NCBI RefSeq assembly: GCF_000348925.1
Contig: NZ_AODQ01000015.1
Coordinates: 62-61,143 of the forward strand
Source: Cesiribacter andamanensis AMV16
GTDB lineage: Bacteria > Bacteroidota > Bacteroidia > Cytophagales > Cyclobacteriaceae
DNA: 61,082 bases
Direction of reading: 5' to 3'
The position numbers and the translations under genes were made by a program. Positions 47,427-55,439 of the stretch are shown piece by piece. Positions within the stretch are counted from its first letter, which is position 1. The number at the start of each line of letters is the position of its first letter. The notes below the pieces were generated by a model. That model saw nothing but the letters and a program-made list of their open reading frames with translations. It made no database searches and was not told the origin of the DNA.

Positions 47427-47507
47427 TGGGTGTGGGGTATGGGGTATGGGGTAGAATACTGTTACCTAAACCTCGTACCTCATACCCCATACCCATACCC
47501 CATACCA
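47427..47507. repeat. Inverted G-rich heptamer repeat, quadruplex-type
   Basis: The left arm (47428-47453) has four G runs with three-base spacers (GGG, GGGG, GGGG, GGGG separated by TGT, TAT, TAT), a textbook G-quadruplex pattern on the plus strand. The right arm (47476-47507) has the matching C runs (ATACCC and ATACCCC units), so the complement can do the same. Together they can pair as a stem of about 20 bp with one gap. It lies between the DUF59 gene stop and the bacilliredoxin start. Confidence 0.8.
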
Positions 47508-47532
47508 AATAAACCATACAACCCTCAAAAAT

Positions 47533-47949
47533 ATGTACCCCGAACAATTAGTTGCCCCCATGCGCACCGACCTTACCCAGGTTGGCTTTAGCGAATTGCG
47601 CAGCGCTCAGGAAGTAGAAGAGCTTCTGGAAAAAGAAGAAGGCACCACCCTGCTGGTCGTGAATTCTGTTTGTGGTTGTGCCGCTGGTGCTGCCCGCCCC
47701 GGTGTTAAAAAAGCAGTTGCCCTCAGCGACAAAAAGCCGGCTAACCTGGTAACCGTATTTGCCGGAGTAGACAAAGAAGCTACGGCCAAGGCCCGGGAAT
47801 ATACCCTTCCCTATCCCCCATCATCTCCTTCTATCGCCCTGTTTAAAGATGGCGAGCTGGTGCACTTTATTGAGCGCCACCATATCGAAGGCCGCAATGC
47901 CGACATGATTGCCCAGCACCTGGTGCAGGTGTTTGAGGAATACTGTTAA
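47533..47949 (+). CDS. Bacilliredoxin (BrxA/BrxB family, DUF1094)
   Basis: 138-residue thioredoxin-fold protein with the active site C-G-C in V-N-S-V-C-G-C-A-A-G, the hallmark of the bacilliredoxin family. Members reduce mixed disulfides between proteins and low-molecular-weight thiols; which thiol this organism uses is unknown. It sits downstream of the suf operon past a repeat that may separate the transcripts. Confidence 0.88.
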   Translation: MYPEQLVAPMRTDLTQVGFSELRSAQEVEELLEKEEGTTLLVVNSVCGCAAGAARPGVKKAVALSDKKPANLVTVFAGVDKEATAKAREYTLPYPPSSPSIALFKDGELVHFIERHHIEGRNADMIAQHLVQVFEEYC

Positions 47950-47970
47950 GCAGCTGAAATACATCAAAAA

Positions 47971-48000
47971 AAGGGTAAGCCAGTAGCTTACCCTTTTGTC
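47971..48000. terminator. Bidirectional-looking terminator
   Basis: AAGGGTAAGC pairs with GCTTACCCTT around CAGTA, with A run before and TTTTG after, so it may end transcription on both strands (bacilliredoxin gene on plus, the small secreted protein gene on minus). Confidence 0.75.
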
Positions 48001-48040
48001 TATATAGATATGTATGAAGAGACGGTGACGTGTATCCGGA

Positions 48041-48388
48041 CTATTCCTCGTTCAGCATGTAGTAATGGTGCGTATCCAGGCTTAAAAAACGGGTGCTTTT
48101 GCGCAGCAGGTCCCGCAGTTTTTTATTCTCTTTCAATTCTTTGCTGGTAAAGGCACCGTCCACCAGGGGCTGGTCATTCTGATCGTAAATGTGGATGTAC
48201 ACCTTTTCCTGAAACCAGAAGGGGGCTTCCAGATCGGGAGCGGCTTCCTCTTCTAGCTCAGTGGCTACCATCAGGCTGGCTTTGGTGGTTTTGAGGCTGT
48301 CGGTGCAGCAGCTGTCCTGTGAGGCGTCGCTGGCAGAAGGAGCGAAAAAGAGGGCGGAAAAAAGTAGGGGTAGGATGAGGGTTTTCAT
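48041..48388 (-). CDS. Small secreted protein, unrecognised
   Basis: 115 residues with a clear signal peptide (L-I-L-P-L-L-F-S-A-L-F-F-A-P-S-A-S-A-like). The mature part has a C-C pair near the start and a charged E-L-E-E-E-A-A-P stretch, then a short beta segment (Y-I-H-I-Y-D-Q-N-D-Q-P-L-V) and a C-terminal helix. No family recognised. It is convergent with the bacilliredoxin gene across a shared hairpin. Confidence 0.65.
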   Translation of the reverse strand: MKTLILPLLFSALFFAPSASDASQDSCCTDSLKTTKASLMVATELEEEAAPDLEAPFWFQEKVYIHIYDQNDQPLVDGAFTSKELKENKKLRDLLRKSTRFLSLDTHHYYMLNEE

Positions 48389-48700
48389 GGCTATAAAAAA
48401 TTAAGGGGTGTTGTAAATGCGTTAATTACGTTTTTGGCGTCATGCTTTTTTTAGGTGTCTTTAGTATATAGATGCGCAAAAGGCCCAAAAAATTACAGAC
48501 AAGTACCACTATTTTTCCAGCATTTGATGAGTGGCAAAAGCAGATGGCTAACCGGCAAAAATTTCGTCTGATGGCAAGGGCGTAACGCGGTGGCTTCGCC
48601 AAAAAAAGGCATTGAACTTATTTTTCCTTAATTTTGCTTTTGAGTAGGTGAATCCGCCTATCTTTGTTTAACTTTATCCCATCCTCACTAAACACACAGC
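48389..48700. other. Divergent intergenic region
   Basis: 312 bases between a minus-strand gene and the pterin operon. AT-rich; the only clear element is the TATCTTTG at 48659-48666 serving the pterin genes. No small gene supported. Confidence 0.5.
48659..48666 (+). promoter_or_regulatory. -7 element TATCTTTG, pterin operon
   Basis: Perfect TAnnTTTG match 34 bases before the ATG at 48701; a TTTTG lies about 16 bases further upstream as a -33 candidate. Confidence 0.65.
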
Positions 48701-49108
48701 ATGAAAGCGGCTATTATTCGTAAAGAGCATTTTAATGCCGCCCACCGTCTGGCAAATCTGGAATGGTCGGATGAGCGGAACCGGGAGGTTTTTGGTAAAT
48801 GCAGCAACCCGAATTACCACGGCCACAATTACGAACTGCTGGTGCGGCTGGTAGGCGAGATCAACCCCGCCACCGGCTATGTGTATGACATGAAAAAGTT
48901 AAGTGACCTGATCCAGGAACATGTGGTGCGCAAATTTGACCACCGCAACCTCAACCTGGATGTGGCAGAGTTTAAAGAACTAAACCCTACGGCAGAAAAC
49001 ATTGCCCTGGTGATCTGGAAAATTTTGCGAGATCATATTGAATCGCATTACGAGTTAAAGGTAACGCTCTATGAAACAGAAAGAAACATTGTTGAATATC
49101 CAGCCTGA
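48701..49108 (+). CDS. 6-carboxy-tetrahydropterin synthase / 6-pyruvoyl-tetrahydropterin synthase family
   Basis: 135-residue zinc enzyme of the QueD/PTPS family, acting on 7,8-dihydroneopterin triphosphate. Zinc-binding His residues are in F-N-A-A-H-R-L and G-H-N-Y-E-L, and the C-terminal catalytic part has D-H-R-N-L-N. Pairing with GTP cyclohydrolase I fits either queuosine precursor or tetrahydrobiopterin synthesis; no other queuosine genes are present in the window, so the branch is undecided. The 3' end overlaps folE by 38 bases. Confidence 0.88.
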   Translation: MKAAIIRKEHFNAAHRLANLEWSDERNREVFGKCSNPNYHGHNYELLVRLVGEINPATGYVYDMKKLSDLIQEHVVRKFDHRNLNLDVAEFKELNPTAENIALVIWKILRDHIESHYELKVTLYETERNIVEYPA

Positions 49109-49760
49109 GGGCAGCCTGCATATCCACGAAATGGGCGATGAGCATGTGGCCTCTTCTGCCGAGACGCCCCTGCGCCCCGATGCCTTTGAGCTGGATGATT
49201 CCCTGAAAGTAGAGCTGATCACCAGGCACTTTAAGGAGATCATGCACATCATGGGCCTGGACCTGACCGACGACAGCCTGGCGGGCACCCCCCAGCGGGT
49301 GGCCAAGATGTTTGTGCAGGAGATCTTCAGCGGCCTCAACCCAGCCAACAAGCCCGATGTGCGCCTCTTTGAGAATAAGTATCAGTACAACCAGATGCTG
49401 GTAGAAAAAGACATTACCTTCTACAGCAACTGCGAGCATCACTTTGTACCCATCATTGGCAAGGCGCACGTAGCCTACATCTCCAGTGGCAAGGTCATTG
49501 GCCTTTCCAAGATCAACCGGCTGGTGCAGTTCTTTGCCAAACGGCCGCAGGTGCAGGAGCGCCTTACGGTGCAGATTGCCCAGGAGCTTTCCCAGGCCCT
49601 GCAGACCGAAGATGTGGCCGTGGTGCTGGATGCTGCCCACCTCTGCGTAAGCATGCGGGGCATACAGGACGATAGCAGCCGCACCATCACCAGCCAGTTT
49701 TTAGGCAAATTCAGGGAAGAAGCCACCAAAGCCGAGTTCCTGAAATACATCGGCATGTAA
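49071..49760 (+). CDS. folE: GTP cyclohydrolase I
   Basis: 229 residues. It opens GTP to 7,8-dihydroneopterin triphosphate, the first step to folate, biopterin or queuosine. Zinc/catalytic residues are visible in S-N-C-E-H-H-F-V-P and A-H-L-C-V-S-M-R-G; G-T-P-Q-R-V-A-K-M is in the N-terminal half. The start lies inside the preceding gene (38-base overlap), so the pair is translationally coupled and makes then uses the same intermediate. A strong terminator follows. Confidence 0.94.
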   Translation: MKQKETLLNIQPEGSLHIHEMGDEHVASSAETPLRPDAFELDDSLKVELITRHFKEIMHIMGLDLTDDSLAGTPQRVAKMFVQEIFSGLNPANKPDVRLFENKYQYNQMLVEKDITFYSNCEHHFVPIIGKAHVAYISSGKVIGLSKINRLVQFFAKRPQVQERLTVQIAQELSQALQTEDVAVVLDAAHLCVSMRGIQDDSSRTITSQFLGKFREEATKAEFLKYIGM

Positions 49761-49781
49761 CTGTACCTACCCAAAGCTCAC

Positions 49782-49814
49782 AGAGGACTCCTTTTCAGGG
49801 GTCCTCTTTTTTTT
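49782..49814 (+). terminator. Intrinsic terminator after folE
   Basis: AGAGGACTCC can pair with GGGTCCTCT (AGAGGAC/GTCCTCT), followed by eight Ts. Confidence 0.88.
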
Positions 49815-49908
49815 GCTGCAGGCCTATCGACGGAAGGAGGAGCTCACAGGTTTGTATATTCCAAGCAATTACTTTAGAAACAAAGGGCAATGAAATCGGA
49901 AATAACTG

Positions 49909-49916
49909 TATATTTG
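49909..49916 (+). promoter_or_regulatory. -7 element TATATTTG, SDR gene
   Basis: Perfect TAnnTTTG match 27 bases before the ATG at 49944. Confidence 0.6.
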
Positions 49917-49943
49917 TTTATAGATTTATAAATAATATTACAC

Positions 49944-50654
49944 ATGATTTTTGAAGGCAAAACCATATTAGTCGTAGGAGCCAGCTCCGGGATCGGTCTG
50001 CGGCTGGCCCAACTACTGGCCGCCCAGGGTGCCAGCCTTTACACTGCCAGTCGCAGCAGGCCAGAGCTGTCTTACCCCTTTGAGCATATCCCTTTTGATG
50101 TACGCAGGGCAGAACAGTCCCTCTCCCCCCTGCCCGACCAGCTGCATGGCCTGGTATACTGTCCGGGAAGTATTTCCCTCAAGCCATTTGCCACCACCAG
50201 TCTGGAGACCTTCCGGGAAGAGCTGGAGCTGAACGTACTGGGAGCGGCCCGGGTACTGCAGGCCTGCCAGAAATCCCTCAAGGCAGCCCAGGGTGCCAGT
50301 GTAGTGCTTTTCTCCAGCATTGCCGCCCAAAAAGGTATGCCCTATCACACCACCGTGGGCATGGCCAAGGGGGCCGTAGAGGGCTTTGCCCGTTCTCTGG
50401 CCGCCGAGTGGAGCCGTGCCGCCATCCGGGTAAACTGCATTGCGCCTTCCCTGACCAATACTCCCCTGGCCAGCCGGCTGCTGAGCAGCGAGGAGAAACG
50501 CACGGCCTCCGACCAGCGCCACCCCCTGGGCCGCATTGGCCAGCCGGAAGATCCCGCACAGGCAGCTGCCTTCCTGCTCTCAGACAATAGCAGCTGGCTT
50601 ACCGGGCAGGTACTGGGGGTGGATGGTGGTCTCTCCAGCCTTCAGCTTGTATAA
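49944..50654 (+). CDS. SDR family protein lacking the usual catalytic tyrosine
   Basis: 236-residue Rossmann protein. G-A-S-S-G-I-G-L-R (nucleotide binding) and the C-terminal V-D-G-G-L are normal for classical SDRs. In the active-site helix the sequence is M-P-Y-H-T-T-V-G-M-A-K-G-A-V, so the position four before the catalytic Lys is Val instead of Tyr. The upstream Ser (L-F-S-S-I-A-A) is present. Another residue (the nearby Tyr or His) may serve, or it may not be a dehydrogenase. The substrate is unknown. Confidence 0.8.
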   Translation: MIFEGKTILVVGASSGIGLRLAQLLAAQGASLYTASRSRPELSYPFEHIPFDVRRAEQSLSPLPDQLHGLVYCPGSISLKPFATTSLETFREELELNVLGAARVLQACQKSLKAAQGASVVLFSSIAAQKGMPYHTTVGMAKGAVEGFARSLAAEWSRAAIRVNCIAPSLTNTPLASRLLSSEEKRTASDQRHPLGRIGQPEDPAQAAAFLLSDNSSWLTGQVLGVDGGLSSLQLV

Positions 50655-50754
50655 AGATATCCTGGCTATACCTTACATGGGGTAGCAGATTGGTGATTAG
50701 GTGTTCACATTGTTTGACTGTATGTTTGAATTATTAAACAAACCAAAACCAACT

Positions 50755-51195
50755 ATGATTGCTACCGCTCCACTCACCACCTTCACTACTGCTGAAACTA
50801 CTCGACAGGCAGACATCCTTTTCAATGCCAGAACCAAAACAGCAGTGATCGTTACCAAAACTGAATACCTGCCCATGGATAAGTTCCGGGAGATCTTTGA
50901 TTCCCTATCCGTACTCTTTGCGAAGCAGCCCATCAGTACGCTGATCTTTGACAAGCGCAGTCTGCGGGTATTTCACCAGCCTTCTATGGAATGGTATTAT
51001 AAAGAATGGAAAACCGTGATGCTGGAAAAGTGGGGGCTGCGCAATCATTATAAATTGCTGCCGCAGGATAGCATGTTCCGCAAAAGTGTAGAGATTGGCC
51101 GCAGCAAGATCCTGTCTGATCTGCCCTCCAACTCTCCCCTGCTGCAGCTCAACATCCGGTATTTTGAAACCCTGGAAGACGCCCTTGACGCATAA
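50755..51195 (+). CDS. Conserved-type hypothetical protein (SpoIIAA/STAS-like appearance)
   Basis: 146 residues from the ATG at 50755; upstream in-frame starts at 50701 and 50722 are possible. A small alpha/beta protein with V-I-V-T-K-T-E-Y-L-P-M-D-K-F, S-T-L-I-F-D-K-R-S-L and a C-terminal Y-F-E-T-L-E-D-A-L. That ending and the strand-helix rhythm look like SpoIIAA-like domains of Bacteroidota. No catalytic residues can be named. It ends three bases before the flavin reductase start, so the two are probably one operon. Confidence 0.65.
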   Translation: MIATAPLTTFTTAETTRQADILFNARTKTAVIVTKTEYLPMDKFREIFDSLSVLFAKQPISTLIFDKRSLRVFHQPSMEWYYKEWKTVMLEKWGLRNHYKLLPQDSMFRKSVEIGRSKILSDLPSNSPLLQLNIRYFETLEDALDA

Positions 51196-51198
51196 GCC

Positions 51199-51840
51199 AT
51201 GCACCATATCCTATCAGACGCGCTGCCAGGCATGGAGACGCGCTACCGCACCAACCTCATCAACAGCCTGAGCGGCTTTAAATCCCTCAATCTGGTAGGT
51301 ACACACTCATCCACCAAGCAAACAAACCTGGCTGTTTTCAGCCAGGTTTTTCACATTGGGGCAGATCCTGCCCTGCTGGGGCTGCTAGTGCGCCCCCATA
51401 CCGTACCCCGCCATACGCTGGAGAACATACAGGAAACGGGCGATTTTACACTCAACCACATCCGGGAAGAGTTCATGCTCCAGGCCCATCACACCAGTGC
51501 CCGCTGGGAGGAGTCGGAGTTTAGCGCCTGCCACCTCACCCCCTGGTACAGCGGGCATCTGAGCGCCCCTTATGTGGCCGAGGCCAATGTGCGCATTGGC
51601 CTGCGCCTGCAGGAAACCACGCCCCTTGCCTGCAACAATACGGTGCTGCTGATTGGCTCTGTTGAAGAGATCTGGCTGCCCACCGGCTGCCTGCTGGCCG
51701 ATGGCTTTGTAGACCTGCAAAAAGCCGGTAGCCTTACCTGCTCCGGGCTTGACAGCTACCATAAAGTCTACAAAGGAATGCGGTTGAGCTATGCAAAACC
51801 CCATGCGCTTCCTAAAGTTCTAAACCAGAATCCCCTCTAG
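51199..51840 (+). CDS. Flavin reductase family protein
   Basis: 213 residues of the flavin reductase-like FMN-binding split-barrel family. The segments L-N-S-L-S-G-F-K-S (loop), G-L-L-V-R-P-H-T-V-P-R-H-T-L-E-N-I and F-T-L-N-H-I match the flavin-contacting core. These proteins bind FMN and reduce it or a bound substrate; the partner is unknown. It follows the SpoIIAA-like gene by three bases. Confidence 0.82.
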   Translation: MHHILSDALPGMETRYRTNLINSLSGFKSLNLVGTHSSTKQTNLAVFSQVFHIGADPALLGLLVRPHTVPRHTLENIQETGDFTLNHIREEFMLQAHHTSARWEESEFSACHLTPWYSGHLSAPYVAEANVRIGLRLQETTPLACNNTVLLIGSVEEIWLPTGCLLADGFVDLQKAGSLTCSGLDSYHKVYKGMRLSYAKPHALPKVLNQNPL

Positions 51841-51853
51841 CCGTTATGCTTCT

Positions 51854-52891
51854 ATGCATCACAAAAACCTGCTGGAGATCAACGACTGCGGCATCTACTG
51901 CCCGCAGGCCGATGTGTACATCGACCCCTGGAAACCGGTAAACAAAGCCCTTATCACCCACGCCCATGGCGATCATTCCCGCTGGGGCAATAAATTTTAC
52001 CTGGCTCACCGGCAGTCAGAAGCCGTCATGCGCCTGCGCCTGGGGGCCGATATCAACCTGCAGACCGTAGCGTATGGGGAGCAGATCATCATTAATGGGG
52101 TCCGCATCAGCTACCACCCCGCCGGGCATATTACCGGCTCGGCTCAGATCCGGCTGGAGTATGGGGGCCAGGTATGGGTAGCCTCCGGCGATTACAAGAC
52201 CGAGCAGGACAAGACCTGCACCCCCTTTGAGCCCGTACGCTGCCATACCTTTATTACAGAAAGTACCTTTGGCCTGCCCATCTACAGCTGGAGGCCCGAG
52301 GCCGAGATCTTTGCCGAGATGAATGCCTGGTGGCGCAGCAACCGGGAGCTGGGCTTTTCCACCCTGGTCTGCGGCTACTCCCTGGGCAAGGCCCAGCGCA
52401 TCATTGCCAATGCCGATCCGGAGATTGGCCCCATTCTGCTGCATGGCGCCGTACACAATGTAACCGAAGCCCTGCGGCAGGATGGCCTGCAGCTCCCCCC
52501 TACCCGGCGTCTCACCAGCGACACTCCCAAGGAGCTGATCCGGGGCAGCCTGGTGGTAGCCCCCCCTTCCGCCCTCAATACCCCCTGGATGCGCAAGCTG
52601 CAGCCCGTACGTACCGCCATGGCATCGGGCTGGATGAACCTGCGCGGCGCCAAACGCCGCCGTGCTGTAGACAGAGGGTTTGTGCTCTCCGACCATGCCG
52701 ACTGGCAGGGGCTTAACGAGGCCATCCGCCAGACCGGGGCCCAGCAGGTGCTGGTCACCCACGGCTACACGGCCGCCTTCAGCCGCTGGCTGCAAAGCCA
52801 GGGCTATGATGCCCGTGAGGTACAAACACTCTATACCGGCGAGTTAGGCGAGCTGCAGGAAGTGGATGAAGGGGCTAGCGAGGCCGAATAA
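51854..52891 (+). CDS. Ligase-associated DNA damage response exonuclease
   Basis: 345-residue metallo-beta-lactamase-fold nuclease of the type that co-occurs with ATP-dependent DNA ligase. The metal-binding motif H-A-H-G-D-H (His36, His38, Asp40, His41) is followed by G-H-I-T-G-S-A and, near the end, the S-D-H-A-D-W beta-CASP-type motif. Its partners are the DNA ligase, which begins here only at 59641, and usually a helicase and a phosphoesterase, neither of which is in view. It starts 13 bases after the flavin reductase and may be co-transcribed with it. Confidence 0.9.
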   Translation: MHHKNLLEINDCGIYCPQADVYIDPWKPVNKALITHAHGDHSRWGNKFYLAHRQSEAVMRLRLGADINLQTVAYGEQIIINGVRISYHPAGHITGSAQIRLEYGGQVWVASGDYKTEQDKTCTPFEPVRCHTFITESTFGLPIYSWRPEAEIFAEMNAWWRSNRELGFSTLVCGYSLGKAQRIIANADPEIGPILLHGAVHNVTEALRQDGLQLPPTRRLTSDTPKELIRGSLVVAPPSALNTPWMRKLQPVRTAMASGWMNLRGAKRRRAVDRGFVLSDHADWQGLNEAIRQTGAQQVLVTHGYTAAFSRWLQSQGYDAREVQTLYTGELGELQEVDEGASEAE

Positions 52892-52905
52892 GGAACACAA
52901 TGCCC

Positions 52906-52934
52906 AGGGGCTAGCCTCCTGAGGCTTAGCCCCT
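52906..52934 (+). terminator. Hairpin after the exonuclease gene
   Basis: AGGGGCTA pairs with TAGCCCCT, with an inner GCCT/AGGC stem. No T run follows, so termination is uncertain. Confidence 0.45.
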
Positions 52935-53012
52935 TCACTCTTCCTATCAAAACCTATAGCCAAATAGCTGAATGAAAAAGGGCAATAAATTTCAATTAAT
53001 CGGGAAGCCGTT

Positions 53013-53020
53013 TATCTTTG
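53013..53020 (+). promoter_or_regulatory. -7 element TATCTTTG, pyrophosphatase gene
   Basis: Perfect TAnnTTTG match, 31 bases before the ATG at 53052. Confidence 0.65.
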
Positions 53021-53051
53021 CGGGGCTAAATTTATAACCAAATCCTACTAT

Positions 53052-55280
53052 ATGAATAACGTCGTCTACGTAGTTCCCTTTTTAGGGATTATAGGACTGA
53101 TCGTCATGGCCGTTAAGTCGAGCTGGGTGAGCAAGCAGGATGCCGGGGATGCGAACATGCGCGAACTGGCCGGCTACATTGCCCGCGGCGCCATGGCATT
53201 CCTGAGAGCCGAATGGAAAGTGCTCTTCTACTTTGCGGTGATCGCCGCCATTTTGCTGGCCTGGTCAGGCACGCTGGTAGAAAATTCCAGCCCTGTGATT
53301 GCCATTTCCTTCCTGATCGGCGCGGTGCTGTCTGCCTTTGCCGGCTATCTGGGCATGAACATTGCCACCAAGGCCAATGTACGCACCACGCAGGCGGCGC
53401 GTACCAGCTTAAAGCATGCGCTAAACGTTAGCTTTACCGGCGGTACGGTAATGGGTCTGGGCGTTGCCGGCCTGGCCGTACTGGGCATGGGTAGCCTGTT
53501 TATCCTGTTCTACAACATGTATGTAGGCGCTACCGGAAATGTAAACGGCCTGGAAATGGAGAAAGCGCTGGAAGTGCTGGCCGGTTTCTCACTGGGTGCC
53601 GAAAGCATTGCCCTGTTTGCCCGGGTAGGCGGGGGTATCTACACCAAGGCGGCCGACGTAGGGGCCGACCTGGTGGGTAAGGTAGAAGCCGGTATTCCGG
53701 AAGACGACGTACGCAATCCCGCTACCATTGCCGATAACGTAGGCGACAACGTAGGCGACGTAGCCGGCATGGGTGCCGACCTGTTTGGCTCCTATGTAGC
53801 CACCATTCTGGCCACCATGGTTCTGGGCCGCGAAATTGTATCGGCTGATGCCTTTGGTGGCATTGCGCCCATTTTACTGCCCATGCTCATTGCGGGCATC
53901 GGCTTGGTTTTCTCGATTGTAGGCACCCTCTTTGTGCGCATCAACAACGACCAGGGCAACGTACAGAATGCGCTGAACCTGGGCAACTGGTCTTCGATTG
54001 TGCTTACCGCTATTGCCTCCTACTTCCTGGTAATGTGGCTGCTGCCCGCCTCAATGGAGATCCGCGGCTTTGCTTTCTCTAACCTGGATGTGTTCTGGGC
54101 CATTGTGGTAGGTCTGATCGTAGGTGCCCTGATGAGCATCATCACCGAGTACTATACTGCCATAGGCAAACGTCCGGTAAGCTCCATTGTACAGCAGTCC
54201 AGCACCGGCCATGCCACCAACATCATTGGTGGTCTGTCGGTAGGCATGGAATCTACCGTACTGCCCATTCTGGTACTGGCAGCTGGTATCGTTATCTCCT
54301 ATGCCTTTGCAGGCCTCTATGGGGTAGCCATTGCCGCTGCCGGCATGATGGCCACCACGGCCATGCAGCTGGCCATTGATGCCTTTGGCCCCATTGCCGA
54401 CAATGCCGGTGGTATTGCCGAAATGAGCGGCCTGCCCGAAGAAGTGCGTGGCCGTACCGATATTCTGGATGCGGTGGGCAATACCACCGCCGCTACGGGT
54501 AAAGGCTTTGCCATTGCCTCGGCTGCCCTTACCGCCCTGGCGCTCTTTGCTGCCTTTGTGGGTATTTCCGGTATTGATTCCATTGATATCTACAAAGCCC
54601 CTGTGTTGGGTGCACTCTTTGTAGGCGCCATGATTCCCTTTATCTTCTCCTCCCTGTGTATTGCGGCTGTAGGCCGTGCTGCCATGGACATGGTGAATGA
54701 AGTGCGCCGCCAGTTCCGTGATATCCCCGGCATTATGGAATACAAGGCCAAGCCCGAGTATGAAAAATGCGTGGAGATCTCGACCAAAGCCTCCATCCGC
54801 GAAATGATCCTGCCCGGCGCCATTGCCCTGATCGTTCCTATTCTGGTTGGGTTTGGCTTCAAAGGAGTATTTGAAGATACCAGCTCGGCCGAGATCCTGG
54901 GTGGTCTGCTGGCCGGTGTAACCGTAAGCGGCGTACTGATGGGTATTTTCCAGAACAATGCCGGTGGCGCCTGGGACAATGCCAAAAAATCATTCGAAAA
55001 AGGGGTGATGATCAATGGGGTGATGGAGTACAAGGGCTCTGCCCCGCACAAAGCCTCTGTAACCGGTGATACCGTAGGTGACCCCTTCAAGGATACCTCT
55101 GGTCCGTCCATGAACATCCTCATCAAGCTTATGTCCATTGTGGCCCTGATCATAGCTCCGCACATTGCGGTGATCGATCATGAAGAGCGCATTGAGGAAG
55201 GCCTGGAAGGTGAGCCTAAAGTAGAAATGCTTGACGCTACCGCTCCAGAAGTGGCCGTAAATGTTGAAGTAGTGCAATAA
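53052..55280 (+). CDS. hppA: K+-dependent membrane-bound pyrophosphatase (ion-pumping)
   Basis: 742-residue integral membrane pump that uses pyrophosphate hydrolysis to move Na+ and/or H+ across the inner membrane. The catalytic segment [11 protein letters not shown] and D-N-V-G-D-N-V-G-D are intact. The K+-dependence determinant reads [10 protein letters not shown] (Ala, not Lys), so it is of the K+-dependent subclass, which in Bacteroidota commonly pumps Na+ or both ions. About 15-16 membrane segments are predicted by eye. It has its own promoter and terminator. Confidence 0.94.
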   Translation: MNNVVYVVPFLGIIGLIVMAVKSSWVSKQDAGDANMRELAGYIARGAMAFLRAEWKVLFYFAVIAAILLAWSGTLVENSSPVIAISFLIGAVLSAFAGYLGMNIATKANVRTTQAARTSLKHALNVSFTGGTVMGLGVAGLAVLGMGSLFILFYNMYVGATGNVNGLEMEKALEVLAGFSLGAESIALFARVGGGIYTKAADVGADLVGKVEAGIPEDDVRNPATIADNVGDNVGDVAGMGADLFGSYVATILATMVLGREIVSADAFGGIAPILLPMLIAGIGLVFSIVGTLFVRINNDQGNVQNALNLGNWSSIVLTAIASYFLVMWLLPASMEIRGFAFSNLDVFWAIVVGLIVGALMSIITEYYTAIGKRPVSSIVQQSSTGHATNIIGGLSVGMESTVLPILVLAAGIVISYAFAGLYGVAIAAAGMMATTAMQLAIDAFGPIADNAGGIAEMSGLPEEVRGRTDILDAVGNTTAATGKGFAIASAALTALALFAAFVGISGIDSIDIYKAPVLGALFVGAMIPFIFSSLCIAAVGRAAMDMVNEVRRQFRDIPGIMEYKAKPEYEKCVEISTKASIREMILPGAIALIVPILVGFGFKGVFEDTSSAEILGGLLAGVTVSGVLMGIFQNNAGGAWDNAKKSFEKGVMINGVMEYKGSAPHKASVTGDTVGDPFKDTSGPSMNILIKLMSIVALIIAPHIAVIDHEERIEEGLEGEPKVEMLDATAPEVAVNVEVVQ

Positions 55281-55306
55281 TCTTGCATCACACATAATTT
55301 GGGAGA

Positions 55307-55333
55307 AAAGGCTTCAGGAATGAAGCCTTTTTT
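55307..55333 (+). terminator. Intrinsic terminator after hppA
   Basis: AAGGCTTC pairs with GAAGCCTT around AGGAAT, followed by six Ts. It rules out the earliest in-frame start of the next gene. Confidence 0.85.
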
Positions 55334-55439
55334 CATTTTCTTACCTCTATCCAGCACCCTCCCCCAAAAGCCGCATTTTGCAGTCCATAGGGGGATTGAT
55401 GATGCGTATGGACCTTCAATCAGAACAACAGCTAAGCAA

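Noticed and set aside
47406-47591. 61-residue frame through the G-rich repeats
   Set aside because: Its composition (repeated Gly-Tyr-Met and Pro-Tyr) is a direct result of the heptamer repeat, not a protein.
52906-52934. Riboswitch in front of hppA
   Set aside because: The only structure is a simple hairpin closing the previous gene; no conserved aptamer pattern was seen.
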